From: JAGXRK01 sp963714415
GTDB lineage: Bacteria; Bacteroidota; Ignavibacteria; Ignavibacteriales; Ignavibacteriaceae
Direction: 5' to 3'
Assembly (NCBI GenBank): GCA_963714415.1
Contig: CAVQOL010000007.1
Span: 1 to 64,000 of the forward strand
DNA: 64,000 nucleotides
Part shown: positions 8,202 to 18,179 of the stretch, piece by piece
Position numbering within the stretch: position 1 is the first letter of the stretch
How the letters are laid out: every line of letters starts with the position of its first letter
Program-made: the position numbers and the translations under genes
Notes under the pieces: model-generated
What the model saw: only the letters and a program-made list of their open reading frames with translations
Told to the model about the DNA's origin: nothing
Database searches by the model: none

Positions 8202-9177
8202 ATGAAGCGCATACTGATAGTTTTTACGGGCGGTACTTTTTCAATGAAAATTGATGATAAAACCGGTGGTGCTGTTCCGCATTTTTCCGGCAAGGAATTA
8301 ATGCAAATGATTCCCGATGCATTCAGGTTAGCTGAAATTGAGACTTATGATTTCGGGAAATATCCCGGTCCGCACGTTACTCCGGAACTTATGTTAAAAC
8401 TTTCTAAAAAAGATAAGAGAACTTTTATCGAACAAAAGCTACGACGGAGTAATTGTAACTCATGGAACAGATACTTTAGAGGAAACAGCATATCTTCTCG
8501 ATCTTACAATTAAAACTGAAATTCCTATTGTGGTAATCGGCTCAATGAAAAACAGTTCCGAACCTGATTGGGATGGTCCGAGAAATCTGCTTGATGCAAT
8601 TCACATTTGTTTAAATGAAAATTCAAAAAATCTTGGTGTGCTGGTTTGTCTTAACGGAGAAATAAATGCTGCAAGCGAAGTAACAAAAATTTATTCGGAT
8701 TCAGTTGATACTTTTCAGAGTCTGGATTTTGGCGCGCTTGGATTTGTTCAGAGTGAAAGAGTCGTTTATAATCGTCTGCCAAGAAAGCTGGAGATACTTG
8801 AAACAGAAAACATAAATACAAACGTAGATCTAATCACAGTCTATGCAGGTATGGACGAAAAGTTTTTTAAATTTTCTGCAGACAGTAAAGTTGATGGAAT
8901 TGTCGTTGAAGCTTTGGGAATTGGAAATGTTCCGCCAAAGGCTTTTCAGGGGATAAAATATGCGGTTGAAAAAGGAATTCCGGTTGTGCTTGTCTCTCGC
9001 TGTCCCGCAGGTGAAACTGATTACATTTACAGTTATGAAGGCGCGGGGGTACATCTCCATAACCTTGGAGTTATATTTTCAGACTATCTGAACGGACAGA
9101 AAGCAAGGATCAAACTTATGCTCGCTCTTGGTAAAACCAAAGATAAAGACGAGTTGAAAAGATTGTTTGAAAATTAA
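8202..9177 (+). CDS. Type I/II L-asparaginase (one frameshift)
   Basis: Hydrolyses L-asparagine to aspartate and ammonia. The N-terminus has the first catalytic-threonine motif FTGGTFS (residues 7–13). The second, VIVTHGTDTLEETAY, lies in the next frame. The two frames join if one A is removed from the AAAA run at 8434–8437, giving the continuous reading TFIEQSYDGVIVTHGTDT. Downstream, GSMKNSSEPDWDGPRN and LGIGNVPPKAFQGIKYA are family-typical. No signal peptide, so cytoplasmic. The repaired length of about 325 residues is normal. A sequencing indel is the likeliest cause, since both halves are otherwise intact; if the insertion is real, the gene is dead. Confidence 0.82.
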
Positions 9178-9200
9178 CTGGCAGAAACATCCGACATTTT

Positions 9201-9274
9201 TTGTCATATTGAGCGAAGCAAAATATCTTAATTTTGTTTTAAGTTAAGACTCTTCACTTTGTTCAGAGTGACAA
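9201..9274. repeat. Dispersed inverted-repeat element (TGTCA...TGACA family)
   Basis: The element begins TTGTCATATTGAGCGAAGC and ends TTCAGAGTGACAA, with AAATATCTTAA and TTAAGACTCTTC as inner, partly pairing arms. The same left end recurs at 45852. No coding capacity; REP- or MITE-like. Confidence 0.7.
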
Positions 9275-9374
9275 TCAATTATAGATCAGCAAAATTTTGT
9301 GAGTTGTTGTGAATTTAGAGCAGAAAATCTAATTTAATGTGAACAAAAAGATTTACTAATCTTTGAGATATAAA

Positions 9375-9881
9375 ATGAAGAGAATAATTCTATTTCTTCC
9401 GTTATTATTAGCTGCTTGTGATCACGGTTTAGAACCGAAGCCAGAACAGTTCTCCGGCTTTAGCGGTAAAGTCACATTTATTGGTGAATGGCCGGACAGC
9501 ATAAAACGCTCACATATAGTAATTTTCAAAAATCCCCTTTTAGTTGAATCAGATTTTGTTTTGGAAAACTTAAGATTTATCAGCCAGGAAATTTCCTTTG
9601 GTGTAAGCACTTATGAATTCAGTTCAAATGATCAGGCGATAATTCCTGCTGCACCCGGACCTTTTGAGCCCGGTGATTATGCCTATGTTGCCGTTGCTCA
9701 TCAATCAACTGAAACAATATCACTGGTCCGTAAAGATTGGTATGTCTCGGGTATTTATTATGCCAACGGCGACACAACAAAACCCGGAATATTAACAGTA
9801 CCCGCTGATAGAATAATTGAAAACATTAATATCATTTGCGATTTCGACAATCCACCGCCACAACCGCCGGGAGGGAAATAG
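9375..9881 (+). CDS. Predicted lipoprotein encoded before a TonB receptor
   Basis: About 168 residues starting MKRIILFLPLLLAACDHG, a lipoprotein signal with lipobox LAAC. I prefer this ATG over a TTG four codons upstream because the signal sequence begins here. The mature part contains FSGKVTFIGEWPDSIKRS and a Pro-rich tail PPPQPPGG. The phrase 'GKVTF.GEWP' resembles a small prealbumin-like or carboxypeptidase-regulatory beta-sandwich seen in Ignavibacteria lipoproteins, but this is a weak impression. The next gene, a TonB-dependent receptor, starts 2 bp after its stop, so the two are surely co-transcribed. A surface or periplasmic partner of that receptor is a sensible inference. Confidence 0.7.
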   Translation: MKRIILFLPLLLAACDHGLEPKPEQFSGFSGKVTFIGEWPDSIKRSHIVIFKNPLLVESDFVLENLRFISQEISFGVSTYEFSSNDQAIIPAAPGPFEPGDYAYVAVAHQSTETISLVRKDWYVSGIYYANGDTTKPGILTVPADRIIENINIICDFDNPPPQPPGGK

Positions 9882-9883
9882 AA

Positions 9884-12068
9884 ATGTTTATTAAATGCTA
9901 TACAGTTTTTTGTTTTTCCCTTCTGTTAATTCTATCCTCTAATATTATAAATGCGCAGACTTACAGCATCAGAGGAAAAGTTTTAGACCCTTCTTCAAAT
10001 CCGATTCCAGGAGTAAATATAATTGTAGTGAATACAAATTTTGGTGCAGCATCAGATCAATTGGGCACTTATGAAATATCTAACCTTCCTGCAGGAAAAT
10101 ATACTATTGAGTTCTCCGCCATCGGTTTTCAAAAATTAACCAGGAGAAATATTTCTATTGTTGATAAATCAGTAACTCTTAATGTTGTCTTAAGGGAAAG
10201 GATAATAAGAACTGAAGATGTAATTGTAACAGCCGGAAAATATCAGCAGAAAAAATCTGATCTTCCTGTAAGTGCCGAGATATTATATGGCAACGAATTA
10301 ATTGGAAGAAACTTCAGCAATCTTGAAGATGCAATGAGATATGTGCCCGGTGTTACTATGACTGAAGACCAGATCAGCATCAGAGGATCAAGCGGATATA
10401 GCAGAGGCGTTGGAGCACGAGCTTTATTTACAATTGACGGACTACCTTTCTACACGGGTGATACTGGTGAAATAGTTTGGGAGATGATTCCGGTTACTGA
10501 ATTGCAGAGAATTGAAGTTATTAAAGGTGCCGCCAGTTCTTTATATGGTTCATCAGCTATTGGCGGAGTAATAAGCGGATTGACAAGAGATATTTCAGAT
10601 AATCCCCAAACTATGGTTAACGGCTTCTACGGTTTTTATGACAAGCCTTACTATGATGAGTGGGATTGGTCAGGTCAGGTCAGGCCTTTTAATGGATTAA
10701 CGATTTCACATTCGGAAAAATTTAATAAGTTCGGGTTTAATATATCGTTTACAAGATTAGAAGATCAAAATTATAAGCGTGATGATTTTTTTAAAAAGTA
10801 TATCGGCTTTATTAAGGCTACCTATAATTTCAATCCCGCGTCTTCACTAACTCTTATTGCAAACTCATTTAATAAAAGAGGCGGTAGTTTTCTTTACTGG
10901 AAAGATTCGCGAAATGCTCTTATCACATCTGATCAGGTTGATATTACTCGTGTTAATACAAACAGATACCTATTAGGATTGATATATAAAAATGTTCTTA
11001 GTGATAAAATAGCTCTGAACATCAAAACAAATTATTACCGAAATAATTTTGAGGATAATGGAACAATATCTAACGAATCTACTTCACATCTTTACAGAAG
11101 TGACGTGCAGTTAAATGCCAGCCTTACAAATTCAATTATGCTTACTACAGGAATTGAGGTAATTCCTGCGGAAGTTAATTCAAACCTTTTCGGAAATCAC
11201 TCTTCATTTGGAACCGGAGTTTATGCAGTAACGGATTTCAGTTTTAATTTTCCTCTTATTGCAAGTGTAGGAGTGAGGTACGATTATAATAAGCTTGACA
11301 CTTTAGATGCATCCGGCGCCCTTTCTCCAAAACTTGGATTTAATTATAAACTATATAATAATCTAATATTAAGATCATCACTTGGAACAGGTTTCAGGGC
11401 ACCATCTCTTGCAGAAGCTTTTACATCAACTTCTACAAGCGGAATAACGGTTAAACCAAATCCAAACATTAAATCAGAGTCCAATCTTACATTTGAATTT
11501 GGAATTAACTATCTGCCTGTTCCTTTTATGGATCTGGATTTTGCAGCTTTTCATAACGAATATTACGATATGATTGAAGCAGGAATTGATCCAAGCGACG
11601 GACTTGCAGTTTTCGAAAATGTTGTAAGAGCAAGAATCCAGGGATTTGAGTTTAATGCTTTGTTCGAAATTATACCTGGTAATTTGAATGCAACACTGGG
11701 CTATACCTATTTGTGGGCTAGAGATGTTGAATTAGATGAAGCCTTAAAATATCGTCCCCGCCATAGCTTTTTATCTAATCTTAATTTGACGATGTGGAAC
11801 TTTGGTTTGGGCGTTTACTTCCGTTATTCAAGCAGAGTTGAAGAAATTGATGAGGAATTGGTAAACTTAGGAATTGTTGCCGATGGTGATTTGCGCGTTC
11901 CCATTTATGTAACCGACTTGCGGCTGAGTTATGCACTTATAAATTTAGGATTACCCGCAAATATTTACTCTTAATGCAAAAAATATTTTTAATTACAACT
12001 ATGTCGAGCTCATCGGCAACTTAAAACAAATAAGAAATTATTCGTTTGGATTTAATTTTGTTCTATAA
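9884..12068 (+). CDS. TonB-dependent outer-membrane receptor (frameshift near 3' end)
   Basis: Outer-membrane beta-barrel receptor for an unknown ligand, energised by TonB. It starts at the ATG 9884 with GGGAGG upstream and a signal peptide ending NAQ. Then comes a carboxypeptidase-regulatory-like domain (YSIRGKVLDPSSNPIPGVNI, residues ~25–105). The plug follows (LEDAMRYVPGV, ISIRGSSGYS, RIEVIKGAASSLYGSSAIGG, residues ~115–240) and then the barrel. The uninterrupted frame stops at 11974, but the barrel's last strands (LNAKNIFNYNYVEL, YSFGFNFVL) continue in the next frame to 12068, ending in an aromatic-rich strand as expected. Removing one T from 11964–11966 joins them. About 727 residues. 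No iron-box or vitamin B12 element is visible upstream, so the ligand is unknown. Confidence 0.85.
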
Positions 12069-12098
12069 AACAACGTTCAATTAAATCCAAAAAAAAAA

Positions 12099-12697
12099 CT
12101 ATTTTTTGCCTTTTTGTGTTTTCGTTTGCGTTTTTGTTTGAGTTTCTTGCTTTGCACCTATATGCTTGCTCTTAACTTTTCCAATGCCGCTTAAAGATTT
12201 TCCTTTTAGTTTGTGAAATTCTTTAGAACCGGGTTTGATACCAAGCTCCTGTGCAACTTTTCCCCAGCTCTTTTGCTCTTTGTATTTATTCATTACGTAT
12301 TGCGGAGATTTACCTGTAGCTGAAGATAATGTATAGCCGTGATAAATATCTGCCGGACTCATTTTTTCCCGGTAACGAAATTCATTAACCTCTTTAGTTG
12401 AAGCACCGAATTTTAAAGAAAGATTCCTTTTGAAGCCTTCAAAATCTGACTTGCCGTATTTATTAACTTCTGCAAGATGACGATCCATATCCTCATCGCC
12501 GGTTTTGGATTCTACTTTTTTCTCCTGTTCCTTAGTTGTCTTCTTTTCCTGAACAGAGGTTTTGGTTTTTTCTTTTTCAGAGTCATTTTTTTCTCTTGAA
12601 CAGAAGTTTTCGTTTTTTCTCATCGTAGTCATCTTTTTTCCTGACCGAAAACCGAGGTAATAAATAAAACAGATAGAATAAAAATTACTGTTTTCAT
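12099..12697 (-). CDS. Lys/Glu-rich secreted protein (frameshifts near 5' end)
   Basis: The true start appears to be the ATG at 12697, with GGGAG upstream. It gives a signal peptide MKTVIFILSVLFITSVFGQ, after which the frame breaks in A-rich runs at about 12590–12640. The charged linker contains KTKTSVQEKK twice, in two different frames, so at least two indels separate them. From about 12480 the frame is stable: a folded-looking domain (HLAEVNKYGKSDFEGFKR, GYTLSSATGKSPQYVMNKY, KSWGKVAQELGIKPGSKEF) and a basic tail with TQTKTQTKTQ. I do not recognise the family; repeated 'KSWGKVAQELG'-type proteins are common secreted unknowns in this group. It is convergent with the TonB receptor gene, 30 bp apart. 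Confidence 0.6.
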
Positions 12698-13175
12698 AAC
12701 AACTCCCTTCTAATGTTAAACAAAACTAATAAAATTAATTTTAAATGCCCATAATAAAAATTAGCTCTGTTAAGTGCCTTAATGATAAAAGATAAGATTT
12801 AAGAAGTTATCGGATGAACATCAATGTGGCGGCCAGTCAAAATTGAGAACTATTCACATATCCGGGTTAGGCTTTCGGTATTCTCCTCTGCCGCTTATCC
12901 TTATATATATTCTTTTATCATATCCCAATAAGTTTGTGTCACTTAACACTGAGGTTTAATTATATGAACAATAATTTTGTAACCGGAATATGATTTATCT
13001 TGTCGATTATTTTCACATTGATTGTTTTTTTGTACAACCTTGCTTAATAAAATAAGCAGCTGAATTACGAAATACAGGTTTTTATTAATTAACTCAATAA
13101 TATTTCTGGTATAATGATTGATAGCAACAATCATCATACTCAAGTTATGAAAAATAAAATTTCATCGGAGGTTAT
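12698..13175. other. Intergenic gap between divergent genes
   Basis: This AT-rich stretch separates two divergently transcribed secreted-protein genes. I find no gene or RNA. It contains an inverted 8-mer GTTAAGTG (near 12769) and CACTTAAC (near 12939) and a TATAAT box near 13112, neither with clear promoter spacing. Confidence 0.35.
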
Positions 13176-14087
13176 ATGCGCAAAATTCAACTTATAGTAA
13201 TTGTAATCCTTTCTCTCGTTATATCTTCATCTGCTTTTGCACAGGAAGAACCTGAAAAGAAGGAAGACAAGAAAGACAAAAAATGGAATTGGGAATGGGA
13301 ATTTGATGATTTCGATTTCGGATTCAGAAAATCCCAACCGACAATTTCTCTACAGTACGGACAATCAAAAGTCCAGCGTGATGATTTAAACTCATCTATC
13401 GCAGATCCGGCTTTGTTTGAACTGAAGCTCGGTTATATAAAAGACAGAAAAGCCTGGAAGACAAATAATATTATAAAACACAATTTCCGTTACCTCTTTT
13501 TATCTAATATCTCAAATGACATTTCGGGTAATGACGGAAGTGTTGATAATCTGGCAACAAATACCTGGCGTTTTGGATTCGGAAGATCATCTGGTTACGG
13601 TTATAGATTGTCAGAATCAGCAGCAATTATTCCTTACTATACTTACACACTTAACTGGTCGAGAGTAGATTTTACTAAACAGGATATTCTTACTTTAGTG
13701 CCGGAGCCGGATGCTGATATTATAAATTACTATGACGAATCATTTCGTTTCGGAACAAGCAGTGAAGGCGGACTCCGCATAAAACTTATTGATAACATTG
13801 CGCTTGAAGCCGGTTATGAAAGAGCAATTGTATTCCAGCGACATTTATTCTGGAAGTGGGCAGGAAGTGCAGTAATTGAAGGCGCTGCTCAGGGATTGCT
13901 TGATACTTTTATCAATAATATTTTCAAATCATCGCCTGCTGCCGGACCTATTGTAAGCTTTGTATTAAAGAATGCACTTGCTTACGGAATTTATGAACTT
14001 AGACAGGAAAAGATGAACTGGCCTTTCAGCAGCGAAGCTCCACTCGCATTTGACCAGTTTAAGTTTGGTGTGACGTTTGTTTTTTAG
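13176..14087 (+). CDS. Exported protein of unknown function
   Basis: 303 residues with a clear signal peptide (MRKIQLIVIVILSLVISSSAFAQ) and CGGAGG upstream of the ATG. The mature N-terminus is an acidic/basic, Trp-rich linker (KKDKKWNWEWEFDDFDFG). The rest alternates polar and aromatic residues in short strands and ends SEAPLAFDQFKFGVTFVF, which resembles an outer-membrane barrel closing strand with terminal Phe. I infer an outer-membrane beta-barrel or barrel-associated protein. A hydrophobic stretch around FINNIFKSSPAAGPIVSFVLKN is odd for a barrel. No family recognised. It is followed by a strong terminator. Confidence 0.65.
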   Translation: MRKIQLIVIVILSLVISSSAFAQEEPEKKEDKKDKKWNWEWEFDDFDFGFRKSQPTISLQYGQSKVQRDDLNSSIADPALFELKLGYIKDRKAWKTNNIIKHNFRYLFLSNISNDISGNDGSVDNLATNTWRFGFGRSSGYGYRLSESAAIIPYYTYTLNWSRVDFTKQDILTLVPEPDADIINYYDESFRFGTSSEGGLRIKLIDNIALEAGYERAIVFQRHLFWKWAGSAVIEGAAQGLLDTFINNIFKSSPAAGPIVSFVLKNALAYGIYELRQEKMNWPFSSEAPLAFDQFKFGVTFVF

Positions 14088-14124
14088 TTAAAACAATAAC
14101 TTATTGAACCATTCGCATTTAAAG

Positions 14125-14160
14125 GCAGTGATGTTACAGCATCACTGCTTGTTATTTTTT
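14125..14160. terminator. Bidirectional rho-independent terminator
   Basis: Perfect 9-bp stem GCAGTGATG/CATCACTGC with a 6-base loop, followed by a T-rich tract on the plus side. It ends the 13176 gene and can also stop transcription of the decayed minus-strand gene that follows. Confidence 0.85.
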
Positions 14161-14189
14161 CCTCCGTTTATTTATTGATTTTATTTTTT

Positions 14190-15549
14190 CCTACTATAAT
14201 AATTGCTTTATAGTATAGTATATTTTCCAACCTATCACCAACGGTTATGTATAAATATTTCTATTCCATCTGAACTCTGAAAATGTGAAGTGATATTTTC
14301 GTTAGTTCAATAATATCTTTTCCAACTGAAACCATTATAATGCAACATACTTGATTTGCTCCCAGATTATAAATACTATTAGCTTGCTCTTATATCTAAC
14401 GTACCATCATTTAGATAATCATCATATGGATATATTTCTATCCCTTCTCAACTTGTACCGTTATCATCTATAAATTGTAATAGCGTAGTAGCATAAATAA
14501 AATTTTTGCTATTTGTCCATATCCTGAATTACTCCTGATATTCTTCTTTTTTGAATTAGCGGGGATATTGTGTCTTCAAATCTCACTATTGTTTGCCATC
14601 ATAATTTTTAGCAGTACAGTTTGCAGGTCTACTTTGCCAGATATCCAAGTACATACTTCCATCAGGTGTTCCCCAAACATCAAGTAAATCAACGTCGTCC
14701 CGCTTTCTATCTTTGTCCAACTGCCTGCCGTTATAGTGAGCTATGTTGCCTGCGTAACCAACTGCGTATAAATCATTACTGCTGCTTCCCCAGACATCTT
14801 GTTAATTGACCAACCCATCTCCATTGGCTAATGGAAATAATCATCGTTAAACTAGTACTTCAGCACCGTTCCAATTATATAGTGCCTTCAAACCATATAT
14901 CAGTTCTCTGAAAATGCAAAAAATTGTTCTGACAAGCCCAAACCGCCATACTTAACTCCACCTGATGCTGCCAAACGATTCCATTTTGATCCATCCCAAT
15001 GCACTGCATTGCCAAGTTGGATCCGTAGTCATTCATATAAATCTCACCAACAGCCCAGATGTTATTCTCATCAATAATGGCAACATCATAAAGCACACTG
15101 TTGCTGTGCTCGCCAAACGTACATGTTTGCCAGGTAAAGTTGTGGCTGGTAGTGTCCATTGTGGTAACGCTTAGCTCGTTGCTTGAATTACTTGCCGATG
15201 TGGCATCCTTGGACCTTAAACCGAAACTTGGCTCCCGGCTGATACTGTATGTTTAGTTTGGTAGAAGTGAGTCTATGTAAAGCAGTGAGTCTTTTGTAGT
15301 TGAGTTAATCGTTTCTATCGAGTCTGAGTTATTCTTTAGACGTTTATTGTCTGCCGGTAGTTGCAGGTTGTTCTGTTGTAAGTGTTATCCACGGCTTCGG
15401 TACAGCTTACGTCTTCAAGTTCAAGTTTAGCAACGTACAGGTTCAGGATCTATCAGGCGGTTCGGTTGTATTGCAGCGCAACAAGAGTAAAAGATTAAGA
15501 TTATGAGTAAGAGTGAGAACTTAAACGGGAATTTTATTTTACTGCCCAT
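14190..15549 (-). pseudogene. Decayed lipoprotein gene (FN3-like domain plus 'IWAVGE' repeats)
   Basis: On the minus strand from the ATG at 15549, recognisable pieces appear in changing frames. There is a lipoprotein signal (KFSLLLIILIFYSCC); a linker with LEDVSCTEAW and TTKDSLLYIDSLLPN, suggesting a fibronectin-type region; then SSVLYDVAIIDENNIWAVGE-like, AVHWDG, SSNDLYAVGYAGNIAHYNG and LLDVWGTPDG segments; and a C-terminal AIIIVGKK. Together they trace one ~440-residue surface lipoprotein of a family common in Ignavibacteria. At least eight shifts or stops interrupt it, far more than in neighbours of similar size, so true decay is likely. The longest intact piece is about 94 residues (14875–15159). 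Confidence 0.65.
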
Positions 15550-15663
15550 ATTTTCTCGTAATATTTGTTGTGCTACTGTTCTAACATCAACTTTAAAATT
15601 TAATCACATTAAAATTTAAGGGCAAGAAATGATAAAAGAAAGAAATAAAAAGTGAGTCTTTAA

Positions 15664-16809
15664 TTACTCAATAAATTTTACTTTAATATTCACAATTTCC
15701 GATTTGCTTCCCGTTCTTACCGGCGGTCCCCACGTGCCCGCTCCGGATGAAACATAATAATGTGTGTTTCCTTTTTTCTTATATCCCCAGCTTATTCATA
15801 AATCATATTTGTAATAATGATTTGCCGGCCATATCTGTCCGTGATGCGTATGTCCGGATAATTGAAGAGCGATATTATTATTCTGCGCTTCTTCCAATCT
15901 GTATGGTGTATGGTCAAGTAAAATTACAGGGTGTTCTGTTTCAATTGATTCAACTATTTGCTGTAATGTTCTTCTTTGTTTTCCCGTAAATTGAATCATT
16001 GAAGTGTCTTCTCTGCCAACAATATAAAAACTGCTGTCTATAAGTTTATATTCATCGCGAAGAACTTTCATACCAAGTTTTTCAGCATATCTTACCGATG
16101 AATTTACTCCGTTTATAAATTCGTGATTACCGTTAATAGTAAATATTCCGTATTTGGGTTTTAATCTTTTGAAAGACTCACCAATTTTTCTTTGTTCAAG
16201 AATCTCTGCTTTATCATCCACTATATCTCCGGCTAGAAGAATAATATCGGGATCAAGCGAATTCATTTTATCAATGATTCTGGTTAGTAGTCTTTCACCA
16301 TCAATTGGAGAGAGGTGAATATCGGAAGCCATAACAATATTAAGTTTTGTCAACTTGCTTTCGCCCTTTGGCAGTTCAAGTTCAAGGGTTTTAATTGTTA
16401 CATCTCTTTTATTCAGATTTCCGAGAAATACAATCAATCCAACTATAACAATTACAAAAACTGCTGTAATCTTTTTTGTCAACTCATAATTACTTTGAAT
16501 AAATGCAGGAAGGAAATGAAACCACGAGTCGAAAAGCCGTACAATATCAATTAGTAATAATGTCAGAATAAAATAAACAAGGAAAGCAAACCATATTGCG
16601 CCAATTCCAATCCAGATATCATAAACTAATGGATGAAGAAATTTGTAGAGCAATTTTGAAAAAACATAACCGTATGCAACGATTATAAAAACAATAAGGT
16701 AATACGGTCTTAAAAAAGCATAAGATGACAATGCCTGCCATCCTCTGATAAACACATAGTAATTAAGTGCTGTATAAAGGGTAAGAAATATTGTGAAAAA
16801 CCAGAACAT
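15664..16809 (-). CDS. Membrane-anchored metallophosphoesterase (compensating indels near 3' end)
   Basis: A calcineurin-like phosphoesterase of the YkuE/YaeI type with four N-terminal membrane segments (residues ~1–145). The metal-site motifs follow in order: ASDIHL, LLAGDIVDD, NGNHEF, LLDHTP and SGHTHHGQ. The uninterrupted frame ends at 15796, but the same frame resumes after the stop with SWGYKKKGNTHYYVSSGAG and GSKSEIVNIKVKFIE, the normal end of this family, up to 15664. Between them, deleting one A (15808–15810) and restoring one near 15793 gives a sensible reading NMIYEISWGY of matching length. Full length about 381 residues. Physiological substrate unknown; relatives act on UDP-diacylglucosamine or cell-wall-related phosphodiesters. 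Confidence 0.8.
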
Positions 16810-16986
16810 ATTTTCTCTTTTTTATTGTGTAAACAAAAATAAATTTAATAAGTTCAATATGTGACTGTTAGTGTTAAAAACGCAATTATTTAACTAACAA
16901 ATATTCTGGGCTGTGACGTCTATCATCAATCGCTCCGACTTCTCGAGTACTATGTTCAAATTAATGTAATAAAGAGAACTCACGTA

Positions 16987-17068
16987 AATCCCTCTCTTAA
17001 CAAGAGAGGGACTTTGAAAGTTGAACAAAATGACCCCTTCTCTTTTTCAGAGAAGGGGAAGAGGGATT
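16987..17068. repeat. Inverted repeat with two nested hairpins
   Basis: Outer arms AATCCCTCT and AGAGGGATT enclose two stems: CCTCTC-TTAACAA-GAGAGG and CCCCTTCTCT...AGAGAAGGGG. No coding capacity. The architecture (paired ends, internal hairpins) resembles a small non-autonomous mobile element. Confidence 0.6.
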
Positions 17069-17084
17069 AGTTTTAATATACTAA

Positions 17085-17132
17085 ACAAAAAAGCCATTGC
17101 AAAGAAATAAACTCACATCCTTCACAATGGCT
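17085..17132 (-). terminator. Terminator of the oxidoreductase operon
   Basis: Minus-strand stem AGCCATTG/CAATGGCT with a long loop, followed by a run of six T. It lies 24 bp after the stop of the dihydroorotate-dehydrogenase-like gene. Confidence 0.7.
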
Positions 17133-17155
17133 TGACTAAAAATTATTTGTCTTTT

Positions 17156-18147
17156 TTACTTAAATGAATGCAGAACCTTCATATAATTAGCGCGTTCAAA
17201 TTTAGCAGGATCAGGAACGTTCATATAGCTCATACTTCCTCTCATCTGTTCAATTGACTCGTATTCATGTTCTTCCATCCATGCTTTCATTCTTGTTGTA
17301 ACGTCTGCAATGTGCCCAATTCCAAACTTTAATAATGCTGACATCATATTCGTTACTTTAGCGCCTGCCATCACCATTTTTAAAACATCTTCTTCGGTAT
17401 AGATTCCGCTTGTTGCCGCAAGATCTGCATTAACTCTTCCGTAAAGAATTGCAATCCATCTTAACGGTAAACGCATTGCCATTGGTGTGCTAAGAATAAC
17501 ATTGGGAACTACTTCAAGACTTATCCAGATCAATATCGGGCTGATAAAATCTGTTGAACAAAACTAATCCGTCTGCACCGGCTTTATTTAGTTGAGTTGC
17601 CATTGAGGCAGTTGAACTGAAGAACGGATGCATTTTTACAGCAATTGGAATTTTAACAGAACCTTTAACTGCTTTAACAATATCGATATATAATCTTTTC
17701 AATTTCACTGCCGGGTTTTTGAATATCGGTAGGAAGCAGATAAATATTTAATTCAATTGCATCTGCACCGGCTTGTTCCATCTTCTTTGCGTATTCTGTC
17801 CACCCGCCTAAAGATTTTCCGTTAAGACTTGCAATAACAGGAATGTTAACAGCTTCTTTAGCTTTGCGAATATGATCCAAATATTCTTCAGGTCCAAGTT
17901 TGAATTCAAACGGCTGCGGTAAATACGATGTTGCTTCGGCAAAGCTCTCAGCGTGAATAGAAGTATGATGATCGAGTTCGAGAGCATCGTGTTCTATTTG
18001 TTCTTCAAACAATGAGTAAAGAACAACGGCACCAGCACCGGCATCTTCCATTTCTTTTATATCAGAAATTTCTTGAGATAGCGGTCCTGCAGATGGAACA
18101 ATCGGACTTTTTAACTTTAAGCCTAAATATGTTGTTGATATATCCAT
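17156..18147 (-). CDS. Dihydroorotate dehydrogenase-like flavoprotein (two frameshifts)
   Basis: A TIM-barrel FMN protein related to class 1 dihydroorotate dehydrogenase and PreA. Residues 1–145 read from the ATG at 18147 (SPIVPSAGPLSQEI, ASLNGKSLGGW, GADAIELNIY). The middle (VKIPIAVKMHPFFSS, AGADGLVLFNRFYQPDID) and the end (SIEQMRGSMSYMNVPDP) are in two other frames. Removing one A-equivalent base at 17696–17699 and one at 17521–17522 restores a single ~330-residue protein. It lacks the iron-sulfur domain of PreA. It follows the pyruvate:ferredoxin oxidoreductase gene after 33 bp, so it may pass electrons to or from that ferredoxin pool rather than act in pyrimidine synthesis. That is inference from context. 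Confidence 0.8.
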
Positions 18148-18179
18148 ATTAAAATCCTTGTTTGATTATTCACAAAAAA

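Noticed and set aside
8434..8437. Programmed +1 frameshift in the asparaginase gene
   Set aside because: No slippery-site or stimulatory structure typical of known recoding, and the same kind of extra homopolymer base occurs in many unrelated genes here.
14621..14809. A small plus-strand protein
   Set aside because: It lies antisense to recognisable fragments of the decayed lipoprotein gene.
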